Below, piece by piece: positions 40,419 to 48,658 of a DNA stretch of 51,480 bases. The DNA is from an uncultured Pigmentiphaga sp. (GTDB taxonomy: Bacteria > Pseudomonadota > Gammaproteobacteria > Burkholderiales > Burkholderiaceae_B): the NCBI GenBank assembly GCA_937891425.1, contig CALAGD010000025.1, positions 1-51,480 on the forward strand, read 5' to 3'. Both the position numbers and the translations under genes were made by a program. Every line of letters starts with the position of its first letter. Within the stretch, counting starts at the first letter, position 1. The notes beneath the pieces were generated by a model that worked only from the letters and a program-made list of their open reading frames with translations, ran no database searches and had not been told where the DNA came from.

Positions 40419-41612
40419 GTGAAAGATCTCAACGCATTGATAGCGGGAGGCGGCATAGGAGGCTTGGCCGCCGCCTGTGCCCTGCTGCAGAAGGGTTTCA
40501 ACGTAACCGTTTTCGAGCAGGCTGGCGAATTGCGCGAAGTTGGGGCCGGCATACAGATCAGCCCGAACGGCAATCGTGCGCTCCATGCGTTGGGATTGTT
40601 CGAACCATTACAGAAACTGTCGTGCGATGCCGATGCTAAGGAAGTGCGCCTCTGGAACACGGGCCGCATGTGGAAGCTGTTCGATCTGGGGTCCGAGGCA
40701 TTGCGCAAGTACGGTTTTCCCTACATGACCGTGTTCCGTCCCGACCTGCTGCGGGTGCTGGCCAACGAAGTGCGCCGGCTCAGCCCCGAGGCCCTGCGGC
40801 TGCACAGTCGCGTCATCGACGTGCGCCAGGACGCCAACGGCGTCGAGGTGCAGCTCGAGTCCGGGGAAACCGTGCGGGGCGACATGCTGATCGGGGCGGA
40901 CGGCGTCCATTCGCGCGTACGTGCCGCCCTGCACGGTGAGGATCCGTTGTTGTTCACGGGGCAGGTGGTGTGGCGTGGCCTCATCCCGATGGAGCGGCTA
41001 CCCGAGCGCATGCGCCGCAACGTGGCCCTGAACTGGATCAGCCACAAGGGGCACGTGGTGCATTATCCGGTGCAGGGGGGCCGGCTCATGAACTTCGTGG
41101 GCACGCTCGAGAACCAGCCTTGGGACGGGCCGCCATGGAACCGGGTGGGCACGCGCGAAGACTGCCTGCGCGACTTTGCAGGCTGGCATGAAGATGTGCT
41201 CACCCTCATCGGGCATGGCGACCAGTTCACGCAGTGGGCCTTGTGCCTGCGCAGTTTCCTCGATCACTGGACCGTGGGGCGTGCAACCCTGCTGGGCGAT
41301 GCCGCGCACCCCACCTTGCCATTGCTGGGGCAGGGCGCCGTGTCGTCCATCGAGGATGCCATCGTGCTCGCGCGCTGTCTGGTCAATTACCCTACCATCG
41401 AAGAAGCGCTGCAGCGCTACGAGTCCGTCCGCAAACCGCATACCTACCGGATGGTGAGGGGCTCGTCGGAGAACCGACATCGCTTCCATCACCCCTCGCT
41501 GGCCCAGGAAGACACTGCGATCGAGTTCGTCAATCGCGAGTGGCAGCGCACCGCCATCAGCGACCGCTACGACTGGCTCTTCAATTACGACGCCGAGACC
41601 GTCGAAGTATGA
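40419..41612 (+). CDS. FAD-dependent aromatic monooxygenase 2, paralogue of the preceding gene
   Basis: 397 aa, collinear with the upstream monooxygenase throughout: AGGGIGGLAAA, QAGELREVGAGIQISPNG, GADGVHSRVR, then GDAAHPTLPLLGQGA and the shared C-terminal pattern DRYxWLxxYxxxTVEV. GTG 40419 is the start, with AAGGA 6 bases upstream. Unlike copy 1 it keeps the canonical GDAAHP motif. Tandem duplication with divergence suggests either two substrates feeding one ring-cleavage enzyme or a two-step hydroxylation. Confidence 0.88.
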   Translation: MKDLNALIAGGGIGGLAAACALLQKGFNVTVFEQAGELREVGAGIQISPNGNRALHALGLFEPLQKLSCDADAKEVRLWNTGRMWKLFDLGSEALRKYGFPYMTVFRPDLLRVLANEVRRLSPEALRLHSRVIDVRQDANGVEVQLESGETVRGDMLIGADGVHSRVRAALHGEDPLLFTGQVVWRGLIPMERLPERMRRNVALNWISHKGHVVHYPVQGGRLMNFVGTLENQPWDGPPWNRVGTREDCLRDFAGWHEDVLTLIGHGDQFTQWALCLRSFLDHWTVGRATLLGDAAHPTLPLLGQGAVSSIEDAIVLARCLVNYPTIEEALQRYESVRKPHTYRMVRGSSENRHRFHHPSLAQEDTAIEFVNREWQRTAISDRYDWLFNYDAETVEV

Positions 41613-41729
41613 ACGATACGCCGCGTGCGGCTGGCGCTGGCCGCCACGCGCCGTGCGCCCGACCTGCGGGCCGGCCGACTGATCCACCAGCAGTAGAAAT
41701 CCCCAATATGACAACGGAGGAGACCGACC

Positions 41730-42695
41730 ATGAAACTCAAACGCTGGATCTCGACGTTCGCCATGGTGGCGGGCCTGATGCCTGCCGCTTGGGCGACTAC
41801 CAACTACCCCGACCGGGCGATCACACTGGTCATCCCGTATGCCCCCGGAGGTCCCACTGACGTACTCGGACGCCTTGTCGCCGAGGAACTGGGCAAGCGC
41901 CTGGGCAACAGCCTTGTCGTCGAGAACCAGCCCGGTGCCGCGGGCAGCGTCGGGATGACGCGCGTGGCACGTGCCACGCCCGACGGCTACACATTGCTGT
42001 TTGGCGACATCAACCTCGCCGTGGGCAACCTCGTGGTGCCCAGCATGGCCATCGACGTTGGCAAGGACCTTGCGCCGGTGGGCTTTGTGGGTACCGCACC
42101 CATGCTGCTGCTTGCGCGCGCCAGCTTTCCGGCAAACAACGCCGGCGAGCTGATCCAGGCCCTGCGCGCCGCACCCGGCAAGTTCGCCTACGCGAGCGGG
42201 GGGCACGGCTCGCCCACTCACCTGGGCATGGAGTTGCTCAAGAACCGGCAGGGGCTTGATGTCCTCATGGTGACCTATCGCGGTTCGGGGCCAGCGCTGA
42301 CAGCGTTGGCCGGCGGTGAAGTGGACGTCATGCTCACCGGCATGTCTGCGGCGCGGCCTTTCATTGAGGGCAAGCGCATCAAGGCCCTGGGTATCCTGGG
42401 GCACGAACGCTCGCCCGCCATGCCCGACCTTCCCACGCTCAAGGAGCAGGGCTACGATCTGCCCGAGATGGCGATGGGGTCGTGGTGGGGCGTGATGGCG
42501 CCTACCGGCACGCCCGCAGACATCGTGGCACGCCTCAATACCGAGCTGGAGACCATGCTGAATGATCCCGCGGTGCAGGCCCGCCTGTCCAGGCTGAACA
42601 TCTCCGCGCATACAAGTACCCCGGAGTGGTTCTCCGAGTTCATCGAGTCGCAGAGAAAGGTGTGGTCCGAGCTGGTCAAGCCTGCCGAGCAGTAG
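41730..42695 (+). CDS. Bug/TctC-family periplasmic solute receptor
   Basis: 321-aa receptor with a signal peptide (MKLKRWISTFAMVAGLMPAAWA), then TTNYPDRAITLVIPYAPGGPTDV, the family opening. GSAGSVGMTRVARATPDGYTLLFGD and VTYRGSGPALTALAGGEVDVM are typical. CGGAGGAG precedes the ATG. It ends the rightward gentisate-type unit, 117 bases after the second monooxygenase, and may capture the aromatic acid or a degradation intermediate. No TctA/TctB partner in the window. Confidence 0.92.
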   Translation: MKLKRWISTFAMVAGLMPAAWATTNYPDRAITLVIPYAPGGPTDVLGRLVAEELGKRLGNSLVVENQPGAAGSVGMTRVARATPDGYTLLFGDINLAVGNLVVPSMAIDVGKDLAPVGFVGTAPMLLLARASFPANNAGELIQALRAAPGKFAYASGGHGSPTHLGMELLKNRQGLDVLMVTYRGSGPALTALAGGEVDVMLTGMSAARPFIEGKRIKALGILGHERSPAMPDLPTLKEQGYDLPEMAMGSWWGVMAPTGTPADIVARLNTELETMLNDPAVQARLSRLNISAHTSTPEWFSEFIESQRKVWSELVKPAEQ

Positions 42696-42845
42696 AGGCA
42701 GCCCGCAGCTGACGCAGCCCGGACCAGGGGTCCGGGCATTGGTCCCCATTGCGGCGGATGTGATCGTCCCAGCCCGAGACGGCTCACCGCCCGGTAACGC
42801 AGCCGGCCTGCCCCGGGGCAAGCATCCGGGCGCTGTGCAAAAGAA

Positions 42846-42880
42846 AAGAGCTCCTGTGTCCGTCGGGACCAGGAGCTCTT
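42846..42880. terminator. Bidirectional terminator between convergent units
   Basis: AAGAGCTCCTG (42846-42856) pairs perfectly with CAGGAGCTCTT (42870-42880), and GTCC/GGAC extends the stem inward with one bulged T. T-rich GTTTCTT follows on the plus strand and CTTTTCTTTTGC on the minus strand, so it fits both the receptor gene ending at 42695 and the dehydrogenase gene ending at 42964. Confidence 0.88.
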
Positions 42881-42963
42881 GTTTCTTGCGGTGTCTTGAC
42901 CGATCTGGCGTAGCGAGATCTGGCGAAACGGGATTGTCCGCAAACCGGCATGTGCCGGTGTCG

Positions 42964-44304
42964 TCATGCCCGCCTGGCGCCCGTGCCGAAGTTTCCGCCC
43001 GAAGTGGCCAGCTCCTTCAGCAGAGGCGAGGGCGTCCACCAGTAGCCATGCCGCTCGTGAAAGAGTTGCACGGTGTCGTAGACGACGTCGAGCCCGACCA
43101 GGTCGGCAAAATACATCGGGCCGCCCAACGCGCGCGGAAACCCGTAGCCGGTAAGGAATGTAATGTCAATGTCGCTCGCACGCTGGGCAATGCCCAGTTC
43201 CAGCAGGCGTGCGCCCTCATTGATCATGCTGAACACGCAGCGCTCGATGATCTCGTCGGACGAGATCGGACGGCGCTCGATGCCCAGGCGCGCCGATTCC
43301 GCCACGATGAAGGCTTCCAGCTCCGGGTCGCGGTGGGGCGTGCGGTCGCCAGGTTCATAGCGGTACCAGCCTTTGCCGCTTTTCTGCCCGAACCGGCCCA
43401 TGTCGCACAGCTTCAGGATGAGATCGTTCCAGCGGCGATCCGTCGGCCGGGTGGCCATTTGCTTCTTGCGCATCTGCCAGCCCACGTCGTTGCCGGCCAT
43501 GTCGTGCACCTTGAACACCCCCATGGCGTAGCCGAACGCTTCCAGGGCTGCATCCACTTCATGTGGCAGGGCGCCTTCCTCGACCAGGAAGTGGGCCTCG
43601 CGAATGTAATGGCGGAACAGCGCATTGCCGATGAACCCCGGGTAATTGCGGGCCAGCACCGACACCTTGCCCAGCCGTTCGCCCAGGGCCATGAGCGTTG
43701 CGATCACATCGGGCGCGGTACCCTTGCCACGCACCACCTCCAGCAGCTTCTGCACGTGCGCCGGGCTGAAGAAATGCGCGCCGACCACATCCTGCGGGCG
43801 GCGGGTGGTGCGGGCAATCTCGTCGATATCGAGGCCGGACGTGTTGGTGGCCAGAATCGCGCCGGGCTGCAGGGTTTCATCGAGGCGACCGAAGATCGAC
43901 TGCTTCAGCTCCATGTCTTCGAACACGGCTTCAATCACCAGATCGACGGGCTTCAGGTCCTCGTACCGCGTCGTCGTGGTGATGAGGCTGAGGCGCCGTT
44001 GCACGTCGTCCTCGGCAAGTCGCCCGCGTCGCACACTATGCGCGTAGTTCTCGCGGACGCGGGCCATCCCGCGTTCGAGCGCCGCGTCGTCAACGTCAAG
44101 CACGATGACCGGGATGCCCACGTTGGCGAACGACATGGCAATGCCGCCGCCCATGGTGCCCGCACCGATGATGCCCACGTGGCGGATCTCGCGCTTCGGC
44201 GTGTCGGCCGGAATGTCGGCGATCTCGCCCGCCTTGCCCCGGGCGGTTTCCACATACGCCGCGACGTGCCCGGGATCGGCCTTGATCTGTTCGAAACGGC
44301 TCAT
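42964..44304 (-). CDS. 3-hydroxyacyl-CoA dehydrogenase
   Basis: 446 aa. A 40-residue N-terminal linker precedes the NAD-binding motif GAGTMGGG (47-54). The catalytic His is in VGAHFFSPAHVQKLLEVV, followed by ARNYPGFIGNALF and a doubled C-terminal 3HCDH domain (FGYAMGVFKVHDMAGNDVGW; GIAQRASDIDITFLTGYGFP). This is the dehydrogenase part of FadB/FadJ without the hydratase part, which is encoded by the adjoining upstream gene with a 4-base overlap. It oxidises an L-3-hydroxyacyl-CoA to the 3-oxo form. Confidence 0.92.
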   Translation of the reverse strand: MSRFEQIKADPGHVAAYVETARGKAGEIADIPADTPKREIRHVGIIGAGTMGGGIAMSFANVGIPVIVLDVDDAALERGMARVRENYAHSVRRGRLAEDDVQRRLSLITTTTRYEDLKPVDLVIEAVFEDMELKQSIFGRLDETLQPGAILATNTSGLDIDEIARTTRRPQDVVGAHFFSPAHVQKLLEVVRGKGTAPDVIATLMALGERLGKVSVLARNYPGFIGNALFRHYIREAHFLVEEGALPHEVDAALEAFGYAMGVFKVHDMAGNDVGWQMRKKQMATRPTDRRWNDLILKLCDMGRFGQKSGKGWYRYEPGDRTPHRDPELEAFIVAESARLGIERRPISSDEIIERCVFSMINEGARLLELGIAQRASDIDITFLTGYGFPRALGGPMYFADLVGLDVVYDTVQLFHERHGYWWTPSPLLKELATSGGNFGTGARRA

Positions 44305-45110
44305 GCCTGCCCGTCCTCCCTGGACTGTTTCGGTGCGACCAGGGGCCGCGCACGGCCTTCAAGGAAGGCCCGAAGCCGCTCGGCGGCCTCGGGCGGCCGT
44401 TGCATGTTGGATGTCAGGTACTCCATGAACAGGCCGTCATCGTGCGAGAGGTCGTTCGCGCGCGACAACACGTTCACGATGCGCCAGTTGGTGTCGGGCG
44501 TATTGGTGGCGATGCGCGCGGCCAGTTCCATGGCTTTCTCCATCGCCTGCCCGTCGGGCACCCGATAGCGCACGATGCGCGTATCGAGTGCCTCTTGCGA
44601 ATCAAGCAGGCGACCGGTGAGCATCATGTCGGCCATCACGGTGTAGCCGATGACGCGCTGAATGCGAACCGTACCCCCGCCCCCCACGAAAATGCCCCGC
44701 TGGGCCTCAGGTAGACCAAAGAAGGTGGATTCGTCGCACACCCGGATGTGGGCGGCCGTGGCAAGCTCGAGGCCGCCGCCGACGACCGCCCCGTGCAGGG
44801 CAGCCACCCATGGGATGGGTCCGCGCGCGATCATGTCGAATACTTCATGCCAGGAGTGACGGCGGCGCTTGCGCGGAGGCGGAATCTTGCCACTGATGCG
44901 ATCCAGCGCCTCGGCCAGGTCGAGGCCCGCCGAGAAGTTCTTGCCGTGGCCAAACAGTACGCCCACATCGGCTTCCTCGTGGGCGCGCAGCACGGCCTCG
45001 CGCAGGTCGGCCACTACCTCCTCGTTGATTGCGTTACGCTTTTCCGGGCGGTTCAGCCCCACTTTGGCAATGGGGCCATCGAGTTCGTAGGTAACGTAGG
45101 GGGTTCTCAT
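44301..45110 (-). CDS. Enoyl-CoA hydratase/isomerase (crotonase family)
   Basis: 269-aa crotonase. Oxyanion-hole segments are GHGKNFSAGLDL and HGAVVGGGLELATAAHIRV; the acidic region GLPEAQRGIFVGGGG is present. A basic RKRRRHSW stretch near residue 80 is unusual. It overlaps the following dehydrogenase gene by 4 bases (ATGA). Likely hydrates an enoyl-CoA produced by the acyl-CoA dehydrogenases encoded divergently. Confidence 0.9.
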   Translation of the reverse strand: MRTPYVTYELDGPIAKVGLNRPEKRNAINEEVVADLREAVLRAHEEADVGVLFGHGKNFSAGLDLAEALDRISGKIPPPRKRRRHSWHEVFDMIARGPIPWVAALHGAVVGGGLELATAAHIRVCDESTFFGLPEAQRGIFVGGGGTVRIQRVIGYTVMADMMLTGRLLDSQEALDTRIVRYRVPDGQAMEKAMELAARIATNTPDTNWRIVNVLSRANDLSHDDGLFMEYLTSNMQRPPEAAERLRAFLEGRARPLVAPKQSREDGQA

Positions 45111-45133
45111 GCTTCGCCTTGTTGTCGCTTCAG

Positions 45134-46129
45134 TTACATCGTCTTGAAACCGGAGGCCTTGATGATCGGCTCCCAGTGTCTGTAATCACCCTTCAGCCGT
45201 TCGTCGCTTTCGCTGGAGGTGCGGAAGTCCACCGCCATGTTGAAACGGTCCGCAATCGCCTTCTGGATATCCGGATCGGCCAGCGCCTTGCGCACGGCGG
45301 CTTCCATGCGGGCTACTTCTTCATCGGATGCCGTCGCCGGGGCCCACATGCCATACCAGGCATTGCCGCTGTCTACCGGCACGCCCTGTTCGACAAAAGT
45401 AGGTACATTTGGCATGAGCGGGGAGCGTTCGGGCGAAAGCACGCCAACCAGGTTCACTTTGCCGCTTTCAATCTGCTGCGTGGTATCGCCAGCCACCAGT
45501 ACCGACATGGGCACGTGGCCAGCAATCAGGTCGATCAGCAGCGGGCCGTTACCCTTGTAGCCCACGATTTCCACATTGGTGTCCAGCGCCTTGCCGATTT
45601 CCAGCCCCACGAAATGGGTATGTCCGCCGATGCCCGCGGTGGCGATCTGGGCCTTGCCCGGATTTTCGGCCAGCCACTTCTTCAGGTCGGCCACGTTCTT
45701 GACGCCCGTAGTAGCGCTGACGGCCAGGCCCAGCGGGTACGAGGTAAGGCCGGCGACCGGGCGCAAGTCCTTGAAAATGTCGTAGCGCAGGGCCTGTGGT
45801 TCGGTGAGCGCAGGCATCAGCAGGCTGCTGAATGGCGCGACCAGGAAAACGCTCTGGCCTGCCGGGGTACGTACCACGTAATCGATGGCAATGCGGCCGA
45901 TGGCGCCCGGCTTGTTCTCGACGATAACCGGTCGTTCAAGTTCGCCTTCGAGTTTCTGCGCAATGATGCGGGTGACGCCGTCGCTGGATCCGCCTGCTGC
46001 AAAACCCACCACGATCTGTACCGGGTTGGATGATTGTGCCTGTACGCTGGCCGTGCTCAGCAGCGTGGCACCGGCTATCGTGATGGCGGCACTGACGAGG
46101 GTCAGTGGTGATACCTTTCTTCCGAGCAT
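45134..46129 (-). CDS. Bug/TctC-family periplasmic solute receptor
   Basis: 331 aa. Signal peptide MLGRKVSPLTLVSAAITIAGA with AQA-type cleavage near residue 32, then SSNPVQIVVGFAAGGSSDGVTRIIAQKL. KPGAIGRIAIDYVVRTPAG and VGYKGNGPLLIDLIAGHV fit the family. ATG 46129 is chosen for AAGGAGA just upstream; an earlier ATG-like frame start at 46177 would hide the signal peptide. First gene of the leftward unit, 23 bases before the crotonase gene. Confidence 0.92.
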   Translation of the reverse strand: MLGRKVSPLTLVSAAITIAGATLLSTASVQAQSSNPVQIVVGFAAGGSSDGVTRIIAQKLEGELERPVIVENKPGAIGRIAIDYVVRTPAGQSVFLVAPFSSLLMPALTEPQALRYDIFKDLRPVAGLTSYPLGLAVSATTGVKNVADLKKWLAENPGKAQIATAGIGGHTHFVGLEIGKALDTNVEIVGYKGNGPLLIDLIAGHVPMSVLVAGDTTQQIESGKVNLVGVLSPERSPLMPNVPTFVEQGVPVDSGNAWYGMWAPATASDEEVARMEAAVRKALADPDIQKAIADRFNMAVDFRTSSESDERLKGDYRHWEPIIKASGFKTM

Positions 46130-46272
46130 AGTGATCTCCTTCACACGGATGTGCGCCTTTTCCCCGGTGCATCGCATGCGGATTCATTTTGAGCAGCGAT
46201 GACCGCTCGCGGCGATTTACAGTGAAACACGCTGGCTGGGGATTGCACAGGCGTATTGTGGAAAGTGAGATA

Positions 46273-46285
46273 TCTCGAAAACAGA
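46273..46285 (+). promoter_or_regulatory. Shared 13-base motif, copy 3
   Basis: TCTCGAAAACAGA, fitting TCTCG-WWWW-SWSA and overlapping the palindrome GAGATATCTC (46267-46276). Confidence 0.4.
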
Positions 46286-46379
46286 TCGAATTTAAGGGTT
46301 ACCCCTAGTCACCAGCAAAGGACGGACATACCCGTCTGAAGACGTTTGAAAGTCAACAGGTTGGGTTCATTGTTACCTA

Positions 46380-46392
46380 TCTCTTTTCGAGA
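46380..46392 (-). promoter_or_regulatory. Shared 13-base motif, copy 4
   Basis: On the minus strand TCTCGAAAAGAGA, 12 of 13 bases identical to copy 3 but inverted; the same bases form ATCTC-ttttc-GAGAT (46379-46393). The centres of copies 3 and 4 are about 107 bases apart, compatible with DNA looping. Confidence 0.4.
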
Positions 46393-46533
46393 TGGATGGC
46401 TTGTCCCAAGCAGGCTTTCTGCACCAGGCACGCCGTGGTTAACTGGCAAGCCTTTGAAATGAATGTACATGGGTTGCGCCGGCTGCCGCAGGACAGCAAC
46501 CCGATTCACAACGAGAAGGCAAACGAGGATACC

Positions 46534-48651
46534 TTGGCTACATCACCGGTTGACGCCATCCGGCGTTTATTACATCCCGAGTCGATCGCCATCGTGGGAG
46601 TGTCGGAAGGAGGGCGCTCCATTGGTGGTTATGTGCTCGACAACCTCGAACGCTTCGGTTATTCAGGGCAACTGCACCTGATCAGCCAGAAGAATGACAC
46701 CGTACGCGGCCGGCCCTGTATCAGGAGTGTCGCCGAACTTCCGCAGAATGTCGACGTTGCCATTCTTACTGTTCCGGAATCGGTAGTGCTCGAGACGGTA
46801 CGCACGTGCGGCGAGCGTGGCGTCGGCTCGGTCGTCGTCTTCGCCGCCGGCTACGCCGAGGCCGGCGCGGAAGGACGCCAGAAGCAGGAGCAACTGGCGG
46901 AAGTGGCACGTCAGGCGGGAATCGCACTTGTTGGGCCAAATTGCATGGGCCTGACCAACTACCGCGACGACACTCCGCTGACTTTCGAGACGGTCGAACC
47001 CTACCACGGCCGCACCGAAAAAGGTCTGAGCATCGTGGCGCAAAGCGGCGCCATGGCCAACAACATCCGCGATGCCATGATCGGGCGCGGCATCAGCGTG
47101 ACCTATTCCGTCTCGACCGGTAACGAGGCCGGGCTCACGCTTGAAGATTACATTGAGTATTTCATCAGCGATGACCATACTCACGTCATCGCCGTCTACG
47201 CCGAGCAGATCCGCCGTCCGCAGCAGTTCCTGGCGCTCGCCCGCGAGGCGCGCGAGGCCGGCAAGCCCATCGTGCTCATGATGATAGGCCGCAGCGAACG
47301 CGCAAAGGCGGCGGCACAGTCCCATACCGGCGCGCTCACCAGCGATTACGCTACCGCCCGAACGTTGCTCGAGCATGAAGGGGTGCTGGTCACCGACACG
47401 CTCGACGAACTGTTCGATGTCATCCCCATCCTGCTGCGTCAGCCCCAACCGGCGCCCGAAGGCCTGGCCTTCGTGACGGGGTCGGGCGCCATGAAGAACA
47501 TCGCGCTCGACCTGGGGGGCGACCTGGGCATCGATTTCCCTGCCTTTGCGCCCGAAACCGAAGCACGCCTGCGTGAAATCCTGCCGGGCTATGCCGTCAG
47601 CGAGAACCCGCTCGATTACACCACCATTGCGGTCCGGTCGCCTGCAGCCATGGGTTCCGTCATCGACACCGTTGCGGCCGATCCCAACTGCGGATGCATG
47701 ATCGTTGCCCAGATGGGTGGTTCGGCCCAGAACCAGCAGGACAAGGCGGAGTACATGGTGCCCGCGGTTGCACGCGCATCCAGGGCGGCAGCGCTGGTGA
47801 TCATGGGCGACGACAGTGAACTGCATCCATCGCTGGTGGCTGCCGCGCGTGAATCGGGCGTGCCGTTCTTTCGCTCGCCGGATCGCGCGCTGCGCGCCAT
47901 GAGCCTCGTGAACCGTTATGGCCGCACGCTGGCCCGCCTGCGCCAGAGCGCGCCGGGCGCAGCCAATGCGAGCGCTCTGCGCCTCTCGGGACTGCAGGCG
48001 GGCACCATGCCCGAGTATGAAGGGAAGAACGTGCTGGCGCAGGCAGGCATTCCCGTGCCCGCAGGGAAACTTGCGCGTACGCCCGACGAGGCAGTCGAAT
48101 TCGCCCGCGCGCTGGGTTTCCCGGTCGTGCTCAAGGCGCAGGCCGCAGCGCTTGCCCACAAAAGCGACGTGGGGGGCGTCACCGTGAACATCCGCGACGC
48201 CAACCAGCTGCGCCAGGCCTGGGAACAGATGAGCGCCCGCATTGCGCAGGCGCGGCCCGGTTTGCAGCTCGACGGCTTCCTCGTGGAGGCCATGGGCAAG
48301 CCGGGGCTCGAGCTGGTGGTCGGCGCGCGCCGCGACGCCGAGTGGGGTCCCGTGGTCCTGGTGGGGCTTGGCGGCATCTGGATCGAAGTGATGAACGACG
48401 TGCGCCTGGTGCCCGCCACCGCCGACCAGGCCCATGTGCGCGCCGAGCTCGAACGCCTCAAGAGCGCCAGGCTGCTGCACGGCCTGCGCGGGCAGCCCCC
48501 GGTCGACATCGATGCGGTTGCACGCACGGTCACCCGGGTCGGCGAACTGATGCTCGCCAATCCACAGATTGCGGAAGTTGACATCAATCCGCTGGTTGCC
48601 TATCCGGACGGCGTGCTTGCCCTGGATGCGCTCATCGTCGTGCAGGAGTAA
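46534..48651 (+). CDS. Acyl-CoA synthetase, NDP-forming (ACD/Pat type)
   Basis: 705 aa from TTG 46534, carrying both ACD modules: CoA-binding and ligase domains (PESIAIVGVSEGGRSIGGYV, LVGPNCMGLTNY, VAQSGAMANNIRDAMI, active-site His in AQSHTGALTSDY) and a C-terminal ATP-grasp domain (FPVVLKAQAAALAHKSDVGG; EVDINPLVAY). It joins CoA to an organic acid using a nucleoside triphosphate. TTG is preferred because GAGG lies 5 bases upstream and the family start follows within 15 residues; ATG 46396 and ATG 46459 are in-frame alternatives. First gene of a unit with two acyl-CoA dehydrogenases and a thiolase. Confidence 0.88.
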   Translation: MATSPVDAIRRLLHPESIAIVGVSEGGRSIGGYVLDNLERFGYSGQLHLISQKNDTVRGRPCIRSVAELPQNVDVAILTVPESVVLETVRTCGERGVGSVVVFAAGYAEAGAEGRQKQEQLAEVARQAGIALVGPNCMGLTNYRDDTPLTFETVEPYHGRTEKGLSIVAQSGAMANNIRDAMIGRGISVTYSVSTGNEAGLTLEDYIEYFISDDHTHVIAVYAEQIRRPQQFLALAREAREAGKPIVLMMIGRSERAKAAAQSHTGALTSDYATARTLLEHEGVLVTDTLDELFDVIPILLRQPQPAPEGLAFVTGSGAMKNIALDLGGDLGIDFPAFAPETEARLREILPGYAVSENPLDYTTIAVRSPAAMGSVIDTVAADPNCGCMIVAQMGGSAQNQQDKAEYMVPAVARASRAAALVIMGDDSELHPSLVAAARESGVPFFRSPDRALRAMSLVNRYGRTLARLRQSAPGAANASALRLSGLQAGTMPEYEGKNVLAQAGIPVPAGKLARTPDEAVEFARALGFPVVLKAQAAALAHKSDVGGVTVNIRDANQLRQAWEQMSARIAQARPGLQLDGFLVEAMGKPGLELVVGARRDAEWGPVVLVGLGGIWIEVMNDVRLVPATADQAHVRAELERLKSARLLHGLRGQPPVDIDAVARTVTRVGELMLANPQIAEVDINPLVAYPDGVLALDALIVVQE

Positions 48652-48658
48652 CGCACTC

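Larger units (their letters stand above)
46130..46533. other. 404-base divergent intergenic region
   Basis: Separates the leftward receptor-hydratase-dehydrogenase unit from the rightward acyl-CoA synthetase unit. It holds two copies of a 13-base motif in inverted orientation (46273-46285 and 46380-46392), the palindrome GAGATATCTC (46267-46276), GGGTTACCC (46296-46304), and a possible minus-strand promoter (TTGCTG, 17 bases, TTAAAT) near 46290-46318. Part of it could be coding if the synthetase starts at ATG 46396 or 46459. Confidence 0.5.

Noticed and set aside
42739..44568. 609-codon open frame antisense to the 3-hydroxyacyl-CoA dehydrogenase
   Set aside because: It runs across a bidirectional terminator and opposite a clearly recognised enzyme; no family features.
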